Notes: generated by a model not told the origin, from the sequence alone. DNA of 64,000 bases from Poritiphilus flavus (GCF_009901585.1 NZ_WXYO01000004.1:124001-188000); one strand, 5' to 3'. Positions 52,239 through 62,454 are shown, numbered from the stretch's first letter. Made by a program: numbers and translations.

Positions 52239-53252
52239 CTAAAAATTGACCATGGCTTTTATTACGCCCGCTTTTGGATCCAACCAACTTTCAAATACGT
52301 TTATCATGGAAGTGAAATCAATATTATGGGTAACAAAGGCCGCTGTCGGGAACTGACCAGATCTCAATACCTGAATCACCTGTCTGAAATCTTCCATAGT
52401 GGCATTTCTGCTGCAAAGGAGCGTAGTTTCCTTGGCGTGTATTGCCGGATGATGAAAACTCAGGCTTTCTTTCGATAGCCCCACAAGAATGTACCTTCCT
52501 CCGTGAGCCATATAATCAATCCCGGATTCCAAGGCCTTCTTATTACCCGTGGCGTCAAAAACGGCGGTGGCCATATTGTTTGTTGTAAGTTCCGCAATTT
52601 TTTCTCTGGCGCCGGAATCGGCCAAAACCGTATGTTTTATTCCGAAAACCTCTTTGGCATATCTCAGCCGATCTTTACTGATATCAAGTGCAATAACATT
52701 CGCTCCGGATAGCTGGGCTAATTTCAATATTCCAAGGCCTATGGGGCCGCAACCCATAACCACAAGGTTCTCTCCTGGTTGGATCTGCGCCCGCCCCAGC
52801 GCGTGCATCCCTATGGCTAAAGGCTCCACTATAGCAATTTCATCATGGCTGAGGTCAGTAGCCTTAATTAACAGGTCAACCGAAACACAAAACTGCTCCT
52901 GCATTCCTCCATCGGTATGAATACCCAAGACTTTCAACTCCTGGCAGCAATTGGGTTTGCCGCTTCTGCAGGCAATACATTTTCCACAACTGACATAGGG
53001 CATGATCACCACCTTATCGCCCGCAATAATACCTTTATCATTTTCATCGATCTCCAGAATTTCTGCCGACAGTTCATGACCTAATATCCTGGGATAGGTA
53101 AAAAAGGCCTGGTTCCCGGAGAATGCGTGCAGGTCGGTTCCACAAATACCAACCTTAACGATTTTCAACAGGGCCTCACCTTTCTTTCTCGAAGGAGGGC
53201 TTTTTTCTTTAAGGAGAAAACTTCCAGGAGTCTGGCAGACGATATATTTCAT
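52239..53252 (-). CDS. Zinc-dependent medium-chain alcohol/sugar dehydrogenase
   Basis: MDR-family dehydrogenase, 337 residues from the Met at 53252; the longer ORF start adds residues unlike the family N-terminus (MKYIVCQTPGSF is typical). The catalytic zinc ligands are seen in GICGTDLHAFSG and LGHELSAE, the structural zinc Cys cluster in CGKCIACRSGKPNC, and the cofactor motif in VMGCGPIGLGILKLA. It is related to L-threonine, galactitol, sorbitol and L-fucose-type dehydrogenases. As first gene of the operon it probably oxidises a sugar or sugar acid whose product enters the uxaA/uxaB steps. Confidence 0.9.
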   Translation of the reverse strand: MKYIVCQTPGSFLLKEKSPPSRKKGEALLKIVKVGICGTDLHAFSGNQAFFTYPRILGHELSAEILEIDENDKGIIAGDKVVIMPYVSCGKCIACRSGKPNCCQELKVLGIHTDGGMQEQFCVSVDLLIKATDLSHDEIAIVEPLAIGMHALGRAQIQPGENLVVMGCGPIGLGILKLAQLSGANVIALDISKDRLRYAKEVFGIKHTVLADSGAREKIAELTTNNMATAVFDATGNKKALESGIDYMAHGGRYILVGLSKESLSFHHPAIHAKETTLLCSRNATMEDFRQVIQVLRSGQFPTAAFVTHNIDFTSMINVFESWLDPKAGVIKAMVNF

Positions 53253-53385
53253 AAGAGCATTAAAAATACAACTTTGTCCATGCTGGCCAAAATCAGATAG
53301 TATAACACGTGGTTTTAAAAACAACATAAATTGACTATTTTCATAGCAGAGTGATGTAATTCATAGAATGTTTTAAATTTTAGAT

Positions 53386-54450
53386 ATGCATGATAGAAAA
53401 AACAGCTTTCAGAGGCTTTGGAACACAGCCTTATCGCTATTGGCTATTCTAATGATATCTTCATGGCATTCCTGTAAAGAAGCCAAACCCAGGCAAACCG
53501 TACTTAAGGTTGAAGAGCAATCTCCTCCCTATATTGAGATCCTGGAGGATGAGGCCTTGAGTTTGCTGGATCCAAAGACCCAAATTGAAACTCTGGCTTC
53601 GGGTTTTAGCTGGACAGAAGGTACCCTATGGGTCCCGGATGGGGATTTTTTACTTTTTTCAGATATCCCCAACAACAAGGTTTACAAATGGGATCCGCAA
53701 AATGATACCATCACCTATCTCTTTCCTTCCGGCTTTTCCGGCGAGAATTTTAACGGATCGGAACCAGGATCCAACGGACTGCTTCTCAATGCCGAAGGGG
53801 AATTGGTCCTCATGCAGCATGGCGATCGCCGCGTGGCCAAAATGAAAAGACCCGTCTCGGACCCCGCAGCTGAGTTCGAGGTCCTTGTGGATAATTATCA
53901 TGGCAAGAGATTAAATAGTCCCAATGACGGGGTGTTTGACAGCCAGGGTAATCTGTACTTCACGGACCCGCCCTATGGTCTTCCTAATCGCATGGAGGAC
54001 GAAAACAAAGAACTGGAATTTCAAGGGGTTTACTGCTTGTTGAATTCAGGTGAATTACTTTTGGTAGATATGCTTAGCCGTCCCAATGGAATTGCCTTGT
54101 CTACAGACGAAAGCCAATTGTTTGTCGCGGTATCCGACCCGGAACAGGCGGTCTGGAACCGTTATGATATAACCGCCCCGGGCATAGTAGGGGATAGAAA
54201 TCTGTTGTACGACGTTACCGGGCTGATAGGAAAGGAAGGGCAGCAGGGACTTCCGGATGGTATGAAAATGCACAGCAAAGGCTATTTGTTTGCTACAGGA
54301 CCAGGAGGGATCTGGATATTTAACCCAGCCGGAACTCCTATAGCGAGGATACATACCGGACAAAAAACGGCCAACTGCGCACTGGATGAGAATGAACAGA
54401 TCTTATACATGGCCGCGGATGATTACCTGATGTCCGTTTCCCTGAAATAA
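53386..54450 (+). CDS. SMP-30/gluconolactonase-family lipoprotein
   Basis: A six-bladed propeller lactonase of 354 residues. The signal (ALSLLAILMISSWHSCKE) ends in a lipobox-like SWHSC, so it is likely exported and lipid-anchored. Family features: FSWTEGTLWVPDGDFLLFSD with metal-ligand Glu, EPGSNGLLLNAEGELVLMQ, RLNSPNDGVFDSQGNLYFTD (Asn/Asp ligands) and LPDGMKMHSKGYLFATGPGG. It hydrolyses sugar lactones, fitting a cluster with sugar dehydrogenase and uronate genes. Divergent from the dehydrogenase operon across a gap of about 130 bp, so the two may share control. Confidence 0.9.
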   Translation: MHDRKNSFQRLWNTALSLLAILMISSWHSCKEAKPRQTVLKVEEQSPPYIEILEDEALSLLDPKTQIETLASGFSWTEGTLWVPDGDFLLFSDIPNNKVYKWDPQNDTITYLFPSGFSGENFNGSEPGSNGLLLNAEGELVLMQHGDRRVAKMKRPVSDPAAEFEVLVDNYHGKRLNSPNDGVFDSQGNLYFTDPPYGLPNRMEDENKELEFQGVYCLLNSGELLLVDMLSRPNGIALSTDESQLFVAVSDPEQAVWNRYDITAPGIVGDRNLLYDVTGLIGKEGQQGLPDGMKMHSKGYLFATGPGGIWIFNPAGTPIARIHTGQKTANCALDENEQILYMAADDYLMSVSLK

Positions 54451-54460
54451 TTATGTTGCT

Positions 54461-55342
54461 TTAGGTAGCTTCGTAAAGTAGTGGGAAGAATTTCCCCTGC
54501 ATTTTTTGGCCTTTCGGAATTACTGGTACCCCCTTTAGTAAGACTTCATCCGTATTACTCTTGGTACCATCTGCGAATACATTGAGGACAAAGGCCCTCC
54601 TTTTGCGATCAGAACGGTTTTCAAATGAGCCGTGCATGAGTAAGGGATGATGAAATGTAGCATAACCTTTTTTCAGTTCTATGGGGACTGGCTTAAAAGC
54701 TGCCTTTTGTTCTTCAGAAAGATAATCCATGATGCCTTCCATATCCCCGGCCAGTTCTGGTTTTTCAAGTAAACCCCAGTTATGGCTTCCAGGTATATAA
54801 TGCAGGCAACCGTTGTCTACCGTGGCATCGTCCAGGGCTACCCAACAAGTCAGGTGTTGCATGGCAGTAGTCCTTGTCCAATAGGAAAAATCCTGGTGCC
54901 AGGCCACCACTCCGCCATGATGCGCCGGTTTACAAAAAAGTTGATCATGCCAGAAACGCACCGAGCGGTTTCCGAGCAATTGACTTGCAGCCTTAAGAAA
55001 TGCGGGGTTCCAAAGTACATCGTGAAAGCCTTCGCTTATACGCCAATGCCCAAGGGAGTGGAAAAGTACGGCTTCCGGGTCGCTGGATTCATTGGAATGG
55101 AACTCATAGAAAAGCTCATGTGAAGGATTTTCCGGGTTCCTGATCTCTTTAAGTTCTTCCAGAAGGGCATCAGCCTGCCATTCTTCCAGTAATTTGATTC
55201 CAGAAACATAACCCTTAGTCAGATACGAAGACAATTGTTCCTCACTTAAAGCGAACTGATCCCATTCCGCATCAGTCTTTGGTTGCTTAAAAAGTCCGGA
55301 TACCGGACGATGTTGTTCTGCAAGATCATTAATGGCGCTCAT
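54461..55342 (-). CDS. Phytanoyl-CoA dioxygenase (PhyH)-family protein
   Basis: A non-heme Fe(II)/2-oxoglutarate dioxygenase fold of 293 residues, no signal peptide. The iron triad is likely the His and Asp of VAWHQDFSYWT and the His in HHPLLMHGSFENRS, with a following Arg for 2-oxoglutarate (DRKRRAFVLN). PhyH proteins hydroxylate small molecules, and bacterial versions are often of unknown substrate. It sits convergent with the SMP-30-like gene and divergent from the FG-GAP gene, so co-regulation is not evident. Confidence 0.9.
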   Translation of the reverse strand: MSAINDLAEQHRPVSGLFKQPKTDAEWDQFALSEEQLSSYLTKGYVSGIKLLEEWQADALLEELKEIRNPENPSHELFYEFHSNESSDPEAVLFHSLGHWRISEGFHDVLWNPAFLKAASQLLGNRSVRFWHDQLFCKPAHHGGVVAWHQDFSYWTRTTAMQHLTCWVALDDATVDNGCLHYIPGSHNWGLLEKPELAGDMEGIMDYLSEEQKAAFKPVPIELKKGYATFHHPLLMHGSFENRSDRKRRAFVLNVFADGTKSNTDEVLLKGVPVIPKGQKMQGKFFPLLYEAT

Positions 55343-55488
55343 ATCACATACATTTAAAGACTGTCTTAAAGTTAGAAATTAGCAAATAAGGAAACAAATT
55401 GAGCCTTAGTTATCTGTGCCAGAATTGACAAAATACGGTTTAAATGTATGACCTGCTTTGGTTATTTTTATATAACAGCTTTAACCAT

Positions 55489-58400
55489 ATGATAAAAAAG
55501 ATTCTATTAACTTCTTGTCTCGTTTACTTTGTTTCCGCTCCTTTACTTCAGGCACAGACCTCTTCTGATTCCTGGACCTATATAGAAATTGACAGTACCA
55601 AACAGATGTGGGGAGATTGGGCCAAACCGGAATGGCTTAGATATTTCGGTTTGGATGCCGGAGATATTGACCGGGATGGGGACCTCGATATCCTCTCCGG
55701 CAGGTACTTGTACCACAATCCCGGTGATAATATGGAGTCTGATTGGGAACGTACGGTATTGGACGATAATGTAGACGGTATTTTATGCTTTGATGTTGAT
55801 GGTGATCCCTATGCTGATCTGATAGCCATGGCCCTGCCAGATCTGTTCTGGTATGAAGCGCTAAACACAGAGGCTACGGCTTTTTCGCGAAAGCGGATCG
55901 GAACAGTTCCGGCCACCAGCCATGTGAACAGCCAGGGCTTTGAAAAAGCACAATTTATTGAAGGTGGGCCTATGGAGTTCGTCATTGCCGGGAACGGGAA
56001 TATCTATATAGTGGTTGTTCCTGAGAATGACAACAAAGATCAGGAATGGGAAGTAAGACTAATTTGTGAGAATACCTCTGATGAAGGCATAGGAGTGGGT
56101 GATATTGACGCTGACGGAGATCTTGATATTGCTGCAGGAAGGCGACCAGATGGGGAGGAAGAACCCAAATACCTGATATGGTATGAAAACCCGGGACGAA
56201 TAGACCGGCCGTGGAAGGAAACACATATAGGCGAGAGCGAACACCCTATAGACAGGGTAGAGATTGCGGATGTCAATGGTGATGGAAAAGCTGATGTAAT
56301 CGTCACCGAGGAACGCTACCCTGGCCTGGAACCCGATGCCAATCTGTGGTGGTACGGCCAGCAAACCTTGCAAAGCTGGGAAAGGAACCGTATTGCCACT
56401 CAGTACTCCAGTAATAATTTGGACATCGCGGATATCGATCAGGACGGAGATATAGACCTGCTAAGCGCTGAACACAAAGGGGAGAAACTAGAGTTACAAC
56501 TTTGGTATAACGATGGGAAAGGAAGTTTTTCAAAGAAAGTTATAGATACAGGAAAAGAGAATCACCTGGGAACCCAATGGGTAGATATTGATCTTGATGG
56601 GGATTTAGACATTATTGGCGCCGGATGGGATAGACACCAGTATATACACCTTTGGCGTAATGACAAGACCAAACCTCTGAAAACAGGAATGCGCTTCAAA
56701 GACTATCCCTGGGCTCCGGAAAGGGTAAACGACGAGGGACGATTTCTCAGGGTGGGTGGAAAATTGGATTACAAATCAAACGAAGATCACTTTCCAAAAG
56801 ATGCTCACGAAAACGGTTTTATAAAACTGCCTGCTGAGGTAAACCTTCAAGACGCCCTTAGGGCCGAAGTTTTTGTTGAGCGGGTACAATCGCATGAAGA
56901 CACCAAAGAACTGCGTATACAATTCAATAAAGGAGTGCCATTGTTGCTTCCGGAACCCGGGACTATTCCTGCTCGTGCAACAGACTATATGTTCCATTTC
57001 AACAGTAGGATAGCCCTTTCATTGTCTCAGTTGAAGCAGGGACAGAACGCCTTCCGCCTCACCGTGTCTGAGGAACAGTCCTGGGATTGGCCACAGAATA
57101 TCATTTACGGCTTAGTGCTGCGTGTCTACTATCCGGAAGATCGGATAGTCCCTGTCCTTAAGTCATCTGGTATAAGCTCAGAGGGGCAAATAAAAGATGT
57201 AATTGACCTGGAGATCGAACCACTGCAGGGAATTGAAACCGCCCGGGTAGATTATATTGGATTTTATGAGGATGTCAATTGGAAAGGCGATGGAAAATAT
57301 TTGGACTGGCAGTACCGCTATCATAGGGGACAATTGGCGAACCATATCGGATCAGCTACGAAACCCCCGTTCAAATTTAAATGGAATACCAGCTGGTTGC
57401 CAGATCAGCTGGATCCCATAAAAATTATGGCTCTGGTAAAGGATATTAATGGCATTACCAGGGTCAGTACGGTACTTGAGGGTTCGATGATAGACCGGAC
57501 AAAATCCGTATCCCTGATAAAACCCTATGGACAGGACGCCTTTTGGACCACCCGGAATGGGGTACACACGGAATATTTAGATCTGCCATTTGAATTACAA
57601 ACAGAAAATGAGGTTAAACTCTTTTGGAACAGCTGGAGTCCCTGTTATTCCGCAGGGCTAAATATTAATGGAAATTCTTTGCCAACGGCCGCCAATACCC
57701 CATGTTATGACGCTTTTCTTAGCGAACAGGAAATAGAAGATATCAGCAGTCTGAAAGAGGGCAAAAACGAGATCAGTTCGGCAAAAACACCGCTTCACGA
57801 GGGTAAGATGGTACATGGCATGGATGTGCAATGGCCGGGAATTATGATGAAGATCAGGCGAAATGCAACACCAGTGACCAATGTGATGATCCACGAGTTA
57901 TTGTATGAAGGGACCCCTCATTTTAGGGTAGAAACCGCCAAAGCTACCTACTATTTTGACAGGGCAGGAGGAGGCTTTTCACGCATTATTGATATCTATG
58001 GGAACGATTGGGTAAGCTTTAAGAGAGAACCCTGGGGGAGCTATCCGGCTTCGGCTGCTTCTGCATTCAGGGGTCTGCCAAACCTGGTGTTTAAATCGGA
58101 GACCGATGACGGCGCAGGTCACCCGGGACACGATCGCTGCAATTCCCAGCTTGTAGGTACAAACAAAATAAGAACGGTTTCCAAAAGCGGTTTGTGGGAA
58201 TGGGAGTGGACATTTTACGATGATCATGCCATTTTTGAAATCCTCAAAGCGGATCCGAACGTAGCCTATTGGTTTCTTTATGAAGGTACACCAGGCGGGG
58301 TTTACGATCCGGAGACATCGATCTATGGTACGAATAGGGACGGACCTGCTGAGGACATACCGGATTACTACAAAGGCAGCATCGATTTTGGTCAGTTTGA

Positions 58401-58707
58401 TTGGGCCTACTTTGGTAGGAAAGGAACTGAAAACAGCTTTTATATTGCCCAGCTGAGCGATGATGATAAAATGGATATGATGTCGTATCTTGGGAATACG
58501 GAAAATGGAGCTTTGAGCGAAGATGGTATGACAGTTTTTGGCTTCGGAAGAGAAGACAATGCTCAAGCCCTGCTCAAAGGTCTAAACACTTTCCTCATTG
58601 GGTTTTACGGGGCACATGTAAATAGCAAAGACGGACACCAACAAATAACCCTTCATATCGAAAATAGCATACGTACAGCCAAAGATGAAATTACAGATAA
58701 GCTTTAA
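55489..58707 (+). CDS. Large FG-GAP/VCBS repeat protein with unknown C-terminal modules
   Basis: A secreted protein of about 1072 residues from the Met at 55489, which gives a clean signal peptide (LLTSCLVYFVSAPLLQAQ); an upstream Met at 55444 is less likely. Residues about 40-415 form an FG-GAP-type propeller with Ca2+-binding repeats such as AGDIDRDGDLDILSG, IGVGDIDADGDLDIAAG, DVNGDGKADVIVTEE and DIDLDGDLDIIGAG. The remaining 650 residues look like beta-sandwich modules and match no family I recognise; an Asp/Tyr/Trp-rich stretch (YFDRAGGGFSRIIDIYGNDW) could bind sugar. It overlaps the next FG-GAP gene by 23 bp. A carbohydrate-binding or enzymatic role is inference. Confidence 0.8.
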   Translation: MIKKILLTSCLVYFVSAPLLQAQTSSDSWTYIEIDSTKQMWGDWAKPEWLRYFGLDAGDIDRDGDLDILSGRYLYHNPGDNMESDWERTVLDDNVDGILCFDVDGDPYADLIAMALPDLFWYEALNTEATAFSRKRIGTVPATSHVNSQGFEKAQFIEGGPMEFVIAGNGNIYIVVVPENDNKDQEWEVRLICENTSDEGIGVGDIDADGDLDIAAGRRPDGEEEPKYLIWYENPGRIDRPWKETHIGESEHPIDRVEIADVNGDGKADVIVTEERYPGLEPDANLWWYGQQTLQSWERNRIATQYSSNNLDIADIDQDGDIDLLSAEHKGEKLELQLWYNDGKGSFSKKVIDTGKENHLGTQWVDIDLDGDLDIIGAGWDRHQYIHLWRNDKTKPLKTGMRFKDYPWAPERVNDEGRFLRVGGKLDYKSNEDHFPKDAHENGFIKLPAEVNLQDALRAEVFVERVQSHEDTKELRIQFNKGVPLLLPEPGTIPARATDYMFHFNSRIALSLSQLKQGQNAFRLTVSEEQSWDWPQNIIYGLVLRVYYPEDRIVPVLKSSGISSEGQIKDVIDLEIEPLQGIETARVDYIGFYEDVNWKGDGKYLDWQYRYHRGQLANHIGSATKPPFKFKWNTSWLPDQLDPIKIMALVKDINGITRVSTVLEGSMIDRTKSVSLIKPYGQDAFWTTRNGVHTEYLDLPFELQTENEVKLFWNSWSPCYSAGLNINGNSLPTAANTPCYDAFLSEQEIEDISSLKEGKNEISSAKTPLHEGKMVHGMDVQWPGIMMKIRRNATPVTNVMIHELLYEGTPHFRVETAKATYYFDRAGGGFSRIIDIYGNDWVSFKREPWGSYPASAASAFRGLPNLVFKSETDDGAGHPGHDRCNSQLVGTNKIRTVSKSGLWEWEWTFYDDHAIFEILKADPNVAYWFLYEGTPGGVYDPETSIYGTNRDGPAEDIPDYYKGSIDFGQFDWAYFGRKGTENSFYIAQLSDDDKMDMMSYLGNTENGALSEDGMTVFGFGREDNAQALLKGLNTFLIGFYGAHVNSKDGHQQITLHIENSIRTAKDEITDKL

Positions 58708-59923
58708 CCATGTCCTGTTGAGCTTTCTTTTACTGGCAATCTCCTGTGGAGGTCCCAGGGAAAAGAAAAACTCCGATGCGGAAGGACAATCCGACAAAGA
58801 ACTCACATTTGAATCGCGCAAGATCGTCAATAGCGCTAAACTCTGGTGGGCGCATACACCTAAAGACGTCACTGGAGATGGCATTGCCGATCTCCTCTTT
58901 ATTCATAACAATGGATCCGGAGGTTACCTGGGATATTTTACAGGTAAAAAGGAGCCTGGTCTTTGGGAGAAAACAGTGATCGCTGAACAGCCGATTTCAG
59001 GGGGCTATTTTGCCAGCGGGGATTTAGAAAGCAATGATATAGACGGGGACGGAGATTATGATGTTATCGCCGTAAAGCATCCCGGGGAATGGACGGATGC
59101 CGGGGCCACCGCTGAACTCTTTTGGTATGAAAATACCGGGGAAGAATGGAAGGCTCACACCATTGGTACGGTGCCGGATGCGGTAAAAGATGTCAGTTTT
59201 GCTGATTTTGATAACGATGGTAATCTGGATCTTGCCGTACTTACTTTTGATGAACATACGCTGAGTATTTTTAGACAGGAAAACGAAAATACCTGGTATA
59301 AGGTGCAATTTATTCAGAACGAAGTATTACACGAAGGTATGGACGTGGGTGATCTGAATAGCGATGGATTTCCAGACATTGTGGCAAACGGCCTCATTTA
59401 CTACAACCCGGGAGAGGATATCACGGAAACCTGGCTGGAAGAGAACCTGGACGAGCAATGGAATAACCAGGAAGGAGACTGGTCCAGAAACGGAACCAAA
59501 ACATTCGTCAGGGATACCGACCGGGATGGAGTGGCAGAGATCTATATGGCCCATTCCGAAAGGGCGGGATATCCCTTGGTAAGCTATAAAAAATCCGGAC
59601 AAAACTGGCAACGCACAGTAATAAAGGACAGTATAGTGGCCTGCCACACCTTACAGGTCTACGATTTTGACCTCGACGGGGATTTCGATGTACTTGCTGG
59701 GGTCAATGGGGGAAGAGCGGTTAACCTGGATAAAAACAGCTTTCCGGTAAGTGTGTTTTTAAATACGGGATCTCCTGATCAATATGAGGAGATGATCATT
59801 ACCTCAGAAGGTATTTATAACGGTCAGGCCATAGATTATGATGGCGATGGGGATATGGACCTGTTCAGATATCCGGATCACGAATCTGCAGACCTCTTTC
59901 TTCTTGAGAATAAAATAAAATAG
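58685..59923 (+). CDS. FG-GAP/VCBS repeat lipoprotein
   Basis: A 412-residue lipoprotein (signal LLSFLLLAISCGGP) whose start overlaps the previous gene by 23 bp, so the two are coupled. It has a propeller of FG-GAP repeats with Ca2+ motifs: DVTGDGIADLLFIHN, NDIDGDGDYDVIAVKH, DFDNDGNLDLAVLTF, DLNSDGFPDIVANG and DYDGDGDMDLFRYPD. No catalytic domain is seen. It is probably a surface binding partner of the longer protein. Confidence 0.88.
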   Translation: MKLQISFNHVLLSFLLLAISCGGPREKKNSDAEGQSDKELTFESRKIVNSAKLWWAHTPKDVTGDGIADLLFIHNNGSGGYLGYFTGKKEPGLWEKTVIAEQPISGGYFASGDLESNDIDGDGDYDVIAVKHPGEWTDAGATAELFWYENTGEEWKAHTIGTVPDAVKDVSFADFDNDGNLDLAVLTFDEHTLSIFRQENENTWYKVQFIQNEVLHEGMDVGDLNSDGFPDIVANGLIYYNPGEDITETWLEENLDEQWNNQEGDWSRNGTKTFVRDTDRDGVAEIYMAHSERAGYPLVSYKKSGQNWQRTVIKDSIVACHTLQVYDFDLDGDFDVLAGVNGGRAVNLDKNSFPVSVFLNTGSPDQYEEMIITSEGIYNGQAIDYDGDGDMDLFRYPDHESADLFLLENKIK

Positions 59924-59934
59924 CCTTTTAACAC

Positions 59935-60654
59935 ATGATTCGCGGCCTGAGCATAATTCTGGTTCTTCTCTTTATTGAAAGCTGTGCCTCCCAACCTAAG
60001 AGCCAGCTGTTAGCTGATGAAGAAGAAACCGTTGTGATAGAAAAACTGCAGTACTATCTGTACTTTCCACCGGATTACGAGACTAAAAAGGAAGAGCAAT
60101 TCCCTATTCTACTCTTTTTACACGGAGGAGGAGAATCCGGAGACAGTCTTGGGGCGCTAAAGTCAAACGGCCCTCCCAAACTGATAGCGGAAGGAAAACA
60201 ATTTCCGTTCCTGATCCTTGCACCGCAAAACCCTCATCCGAAAAAATGGTGGAACACCAGAGCCGTTATGCAGTTACTTGATACCATAGTTCAAAGCAAT
60301 CGCGTTGACAAAAAAAGAATATATTTAACAGGATTAAGTCGTGGTGGAGGGGCAGCCTGGGAATTGGCCGTACAGTACCCTGAAAGATTCGCTGCTATGG
60401 CGGTGGTATGTGGGATGACCCCGGTACCCTATGCTTCCTGGATTGATAAAGATATGCCTATCTGGGTTTTTCATGGAACCGAAGATAAATCCATTCCCTT
60501 TTCTGAGTCTCAAAATATGGTAGACAAGCTTCAGCAGATGGGCTATGATGTAAAGTTTACAAAGTACGAGGGAGTCGGGCATAATTCCTGGGTACAGGCG
60601 TATAATACGGAAGGCTTATACGATTGGTTCATCGCTCAGAAGCGAAAGGATTAG
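59935..60654 (+). CDS. Alpha/beta-hydrolase lipoprotein, esterase-like
   Basis: A 239-residue lipoprotein hydrolase (signal with LLFIESCASQ). The fold is of the feruloyl/acetyl-esterase or prolyl-oligopeptidase-like type: oxyanion region LLFLHGGGESG, nucleophile elbow GLSRGGGAAW, the catalytic Asp in GTEDKSIPFS and the His in GVGHNSW. Such CE1-like enzymes remove acyl groups from polysaccharides. It follows the FG-GAP lipoprotein by 11 bp and precedes the GH9 gene, so it fits a polysaccharide operon. Confidence 0.87.
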   Translation: MIRGLSIILVLLFIESCASQPKSQLLADEEETVVIEKLQYYLYFPPDYETKKEEQFPILLFLHGGGESGDSLGALKSNGPPKLIAEGKQFPFLILAPQNPHPKKWWNTRAVMQLLDTIVQSNRVDKKRIYLTGLSRGGGAAWELAVQYPERFAAMAVVCGMTPVPYASWIDKDMPIWVFHGTEDKSIPFSESQNMVDKLQQMGYDVKFTKYEGVGHNSWVQAYNTEGLYDWFIAQKRKD

Positions 60655-60723
60655 TGTCAAAGGGAGGATTTAAGTAAAAGGGACGGCAGGTATTTACATG
60701 TGTGGATATGATCTAGCAACAAT

Positions 60724-62448
60724 ATGATGAGAAATACTATTACTGCATTGATCTTGGTGATCACAGTCTTGTTCTTTCTTGGCTGTAAAGAGCAAACCAG
60801 GGGCTCGGAAGGCGTTGTAAGCGAACAAATCAGACTTAATCAAATCGGATACTACCCTATATTCATAAAGAAAGCTGTGGTGGTCGGTGTGGTAGAAGCC
60901 ACTGAATTTGAGCTTATTGAGGCAAAGTCAGGTAAGAATGTATTTTCAGCAGACCTGTCCGAAGCTCGTAAATGGGAGTTGTCCGGAGAAGAGGTCCGCA
61001 TCGCAGATTTTACTGACTTCAATGAGGAAGGTACATACCAACTGGCTATAGCTGGTATCGGACAGTCTTATCCCTTTGAGATCGGAAAACACATCCTGCA
61101 GGCTCCTTTTTTGGGTAGTGTCAAGGGCTTGTACTACCAACGGGCAAGTATGGCCCTGGATGAAAAATTTGCCGGGAAATGGCATAGAGCGGCAGGCCAT
61201 CCGGATGATAGCGTAAGTTTTCATCCATCTAGTGGGAGAACTGATGGATTCCTGGTTTCCCCTAAAGGTTGGTACGATGCCGGAGATTACGGAAAGTATG
61301 TTTTAAATGCCAGTTTTCCCCTTGGACAGTTCTATACTTTGTACGAGGAATATCCTGAGGCTATCATTGATGGCGATCTCAATATTCCGGAAAGTGGCAA
61401 TGGCCGAAGTGATTATCTGGATGAACTAAAATACGAGATGGACTGGGTGCTGACCATGCAGGATGAAGACGGGGGTATGTTTCACAAACTGACCACCAAA
61501 GGTTTTGAGGGAATGGTGATGCCAGACAAAGCGGTTAGTACGCGCTATGTCATCGGTAAAGGAACTGGTTCAACCCTGGATTTTGCGGCGATGGCGGCCC
61601 AGGCATACCGGGTTTTTCAAACTTCGGACCAGGATTATGCCAATACTTGCCTTGTAGCATCCAGGAAAGCTTATCAGTGGGCTAAAGACAACCCTGATGT
61701 CGCTTTCAAGAATCCCGAAGACATAAGTACCGGGGAATATGGAGACGACGACTTTTCAGATGAATTCTTTTGGGCGGCTTCGGAACTGTTTGTATCCACC
61801 GGAGACCAGCAGTACCTGGACCATTTGAAGGAAGAACAGTTGGATTTTGAGATGAAACCCGGTGATGGCTGGCGCAGGTATATGCGGTTTCTCGGAATGT
61901 TCTCGCTTTTAAGAAATCCTGAAAATGTTCCGGATGAACTTTTACAAAAGATCCGTTCAGGGATATTGGCCTCAGCTGATGACCTGGTATCGAAAGCGCT
62001 GGAACAGGAATACTTTCAACCCATTGACGATTTTCAGTGGGGCTCAAATAGCGATGTACTTAATGCAGCTATGATCATGGCTCATGCATATCGCATCAAC
62101 CCGGATAAAAAGTACTTATTTGGGGCTCAGCAAGCCGTGGATTACATCCTGGGTAATAATGCGGTAGGATACAGTTTTCTTAGCGGGTTCGGGGATAAGA
62201 CCCCTATGTTCCTACACCATAGACCGAGCGCAGCAGATGGCATAGAAGAATCCGTACCCGGATTATTAAGTGGCGGGCCAAACAGCAGACTTCAGGATGC
62301 CAGTAATGGGGTTGTTTATCCTGAGAACGTGGCCCCCATGAAGGCGTGGGTAGATCAGGAACCGAGCTATGCCAGCAACGAAATATGCCTGAACTGGAAT
62401 GCCCCGCTGACTTATGTATTGGGTTTTTTAGAACAAGAATCAAACTAA
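60724..62448 (+). CDS. GH9-family glycoside hydrolase lipoprotein
   Basis: A 574-residue lipoprotein (signal ITVLFFLGCKE). An N-terminal Ig-like cellulase domain (about 35-115, RLNQIGYYPIFIKKAVVVG) precedes an (alpha/alpha)6 GH9 barrel. The catalytic Asp pair is in GWYDAGDYGKY (Asp185 and Asp188), with family stretches ESGNGRSDYLDELKYEMDWV, SNSDVLNAAMIMAHAYRI and HHRPSAADGIEESVPG. The catalytic acid Glu553 is in SNEICLNWNAPL. GH9 covers endoglucanases and exo-acting glucosaminidases; here the substrate could be a sulfated or acylated glucan-like polymer. Context: esterase before, sulfatase after. Confidence 0.93.
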   Translation: MMRNTITALILVITVLFFLGCKEQTRGSEGVVSEQIRLNQIGYYPIFIKKAVVVGVVEATEFELIEAKSGKNVFSADLSEARKWELSGEEVRIADFTDFNEEGTYQLAIAGIGQSYPFEIGKHILQAPFLGSVKGLYYQRASMALDEKFAGKWHRAAGHPDDSVSFHPSSGRTDGFLVSPKGWYDAGDYGKYVLNASFPLGQFYTLYEEYPEAIIDGDLNIPESGNGRSDYLDELKYEMDWVLTMQDEDGGMFHKLTTKGFEGMVMPDKAVSTRYVIGKGTGSTLDFAAMAAQAYRVFQTSDQDYANTCLVASRKAYQWAKDNPDVAFKNPEDISTGEYGDDDFSDEFFWAASELFVSTGDQQYLDHLKEEQLDFEMKPGDGWRRYMRFLGMFSLLRNPENVPDELLQKIRSGILASADDLVSKALEQEYFQPIDDFQWGSNSDVLNAAMIMAHAYRINPDKKYLFGAQQAVDYILGNNAVGYSFLSGFGDKTPMFLHHRPSAADGIEESVPGLLSGGPNSRLQDASNGVVYPENVAPMKAWVDQEPSYASNEICLNWNAPLTYVLGFLEQESN

Positions 62449-62454
62449 CGAATT

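Noticed and set aside
57979-58566. 195-residue minus-strand ORF inside the large FG-GAP gene
   Set aside because: Long, but antisense to a continuous secreted-protein frame with coupled downstream gene; no domain seen.
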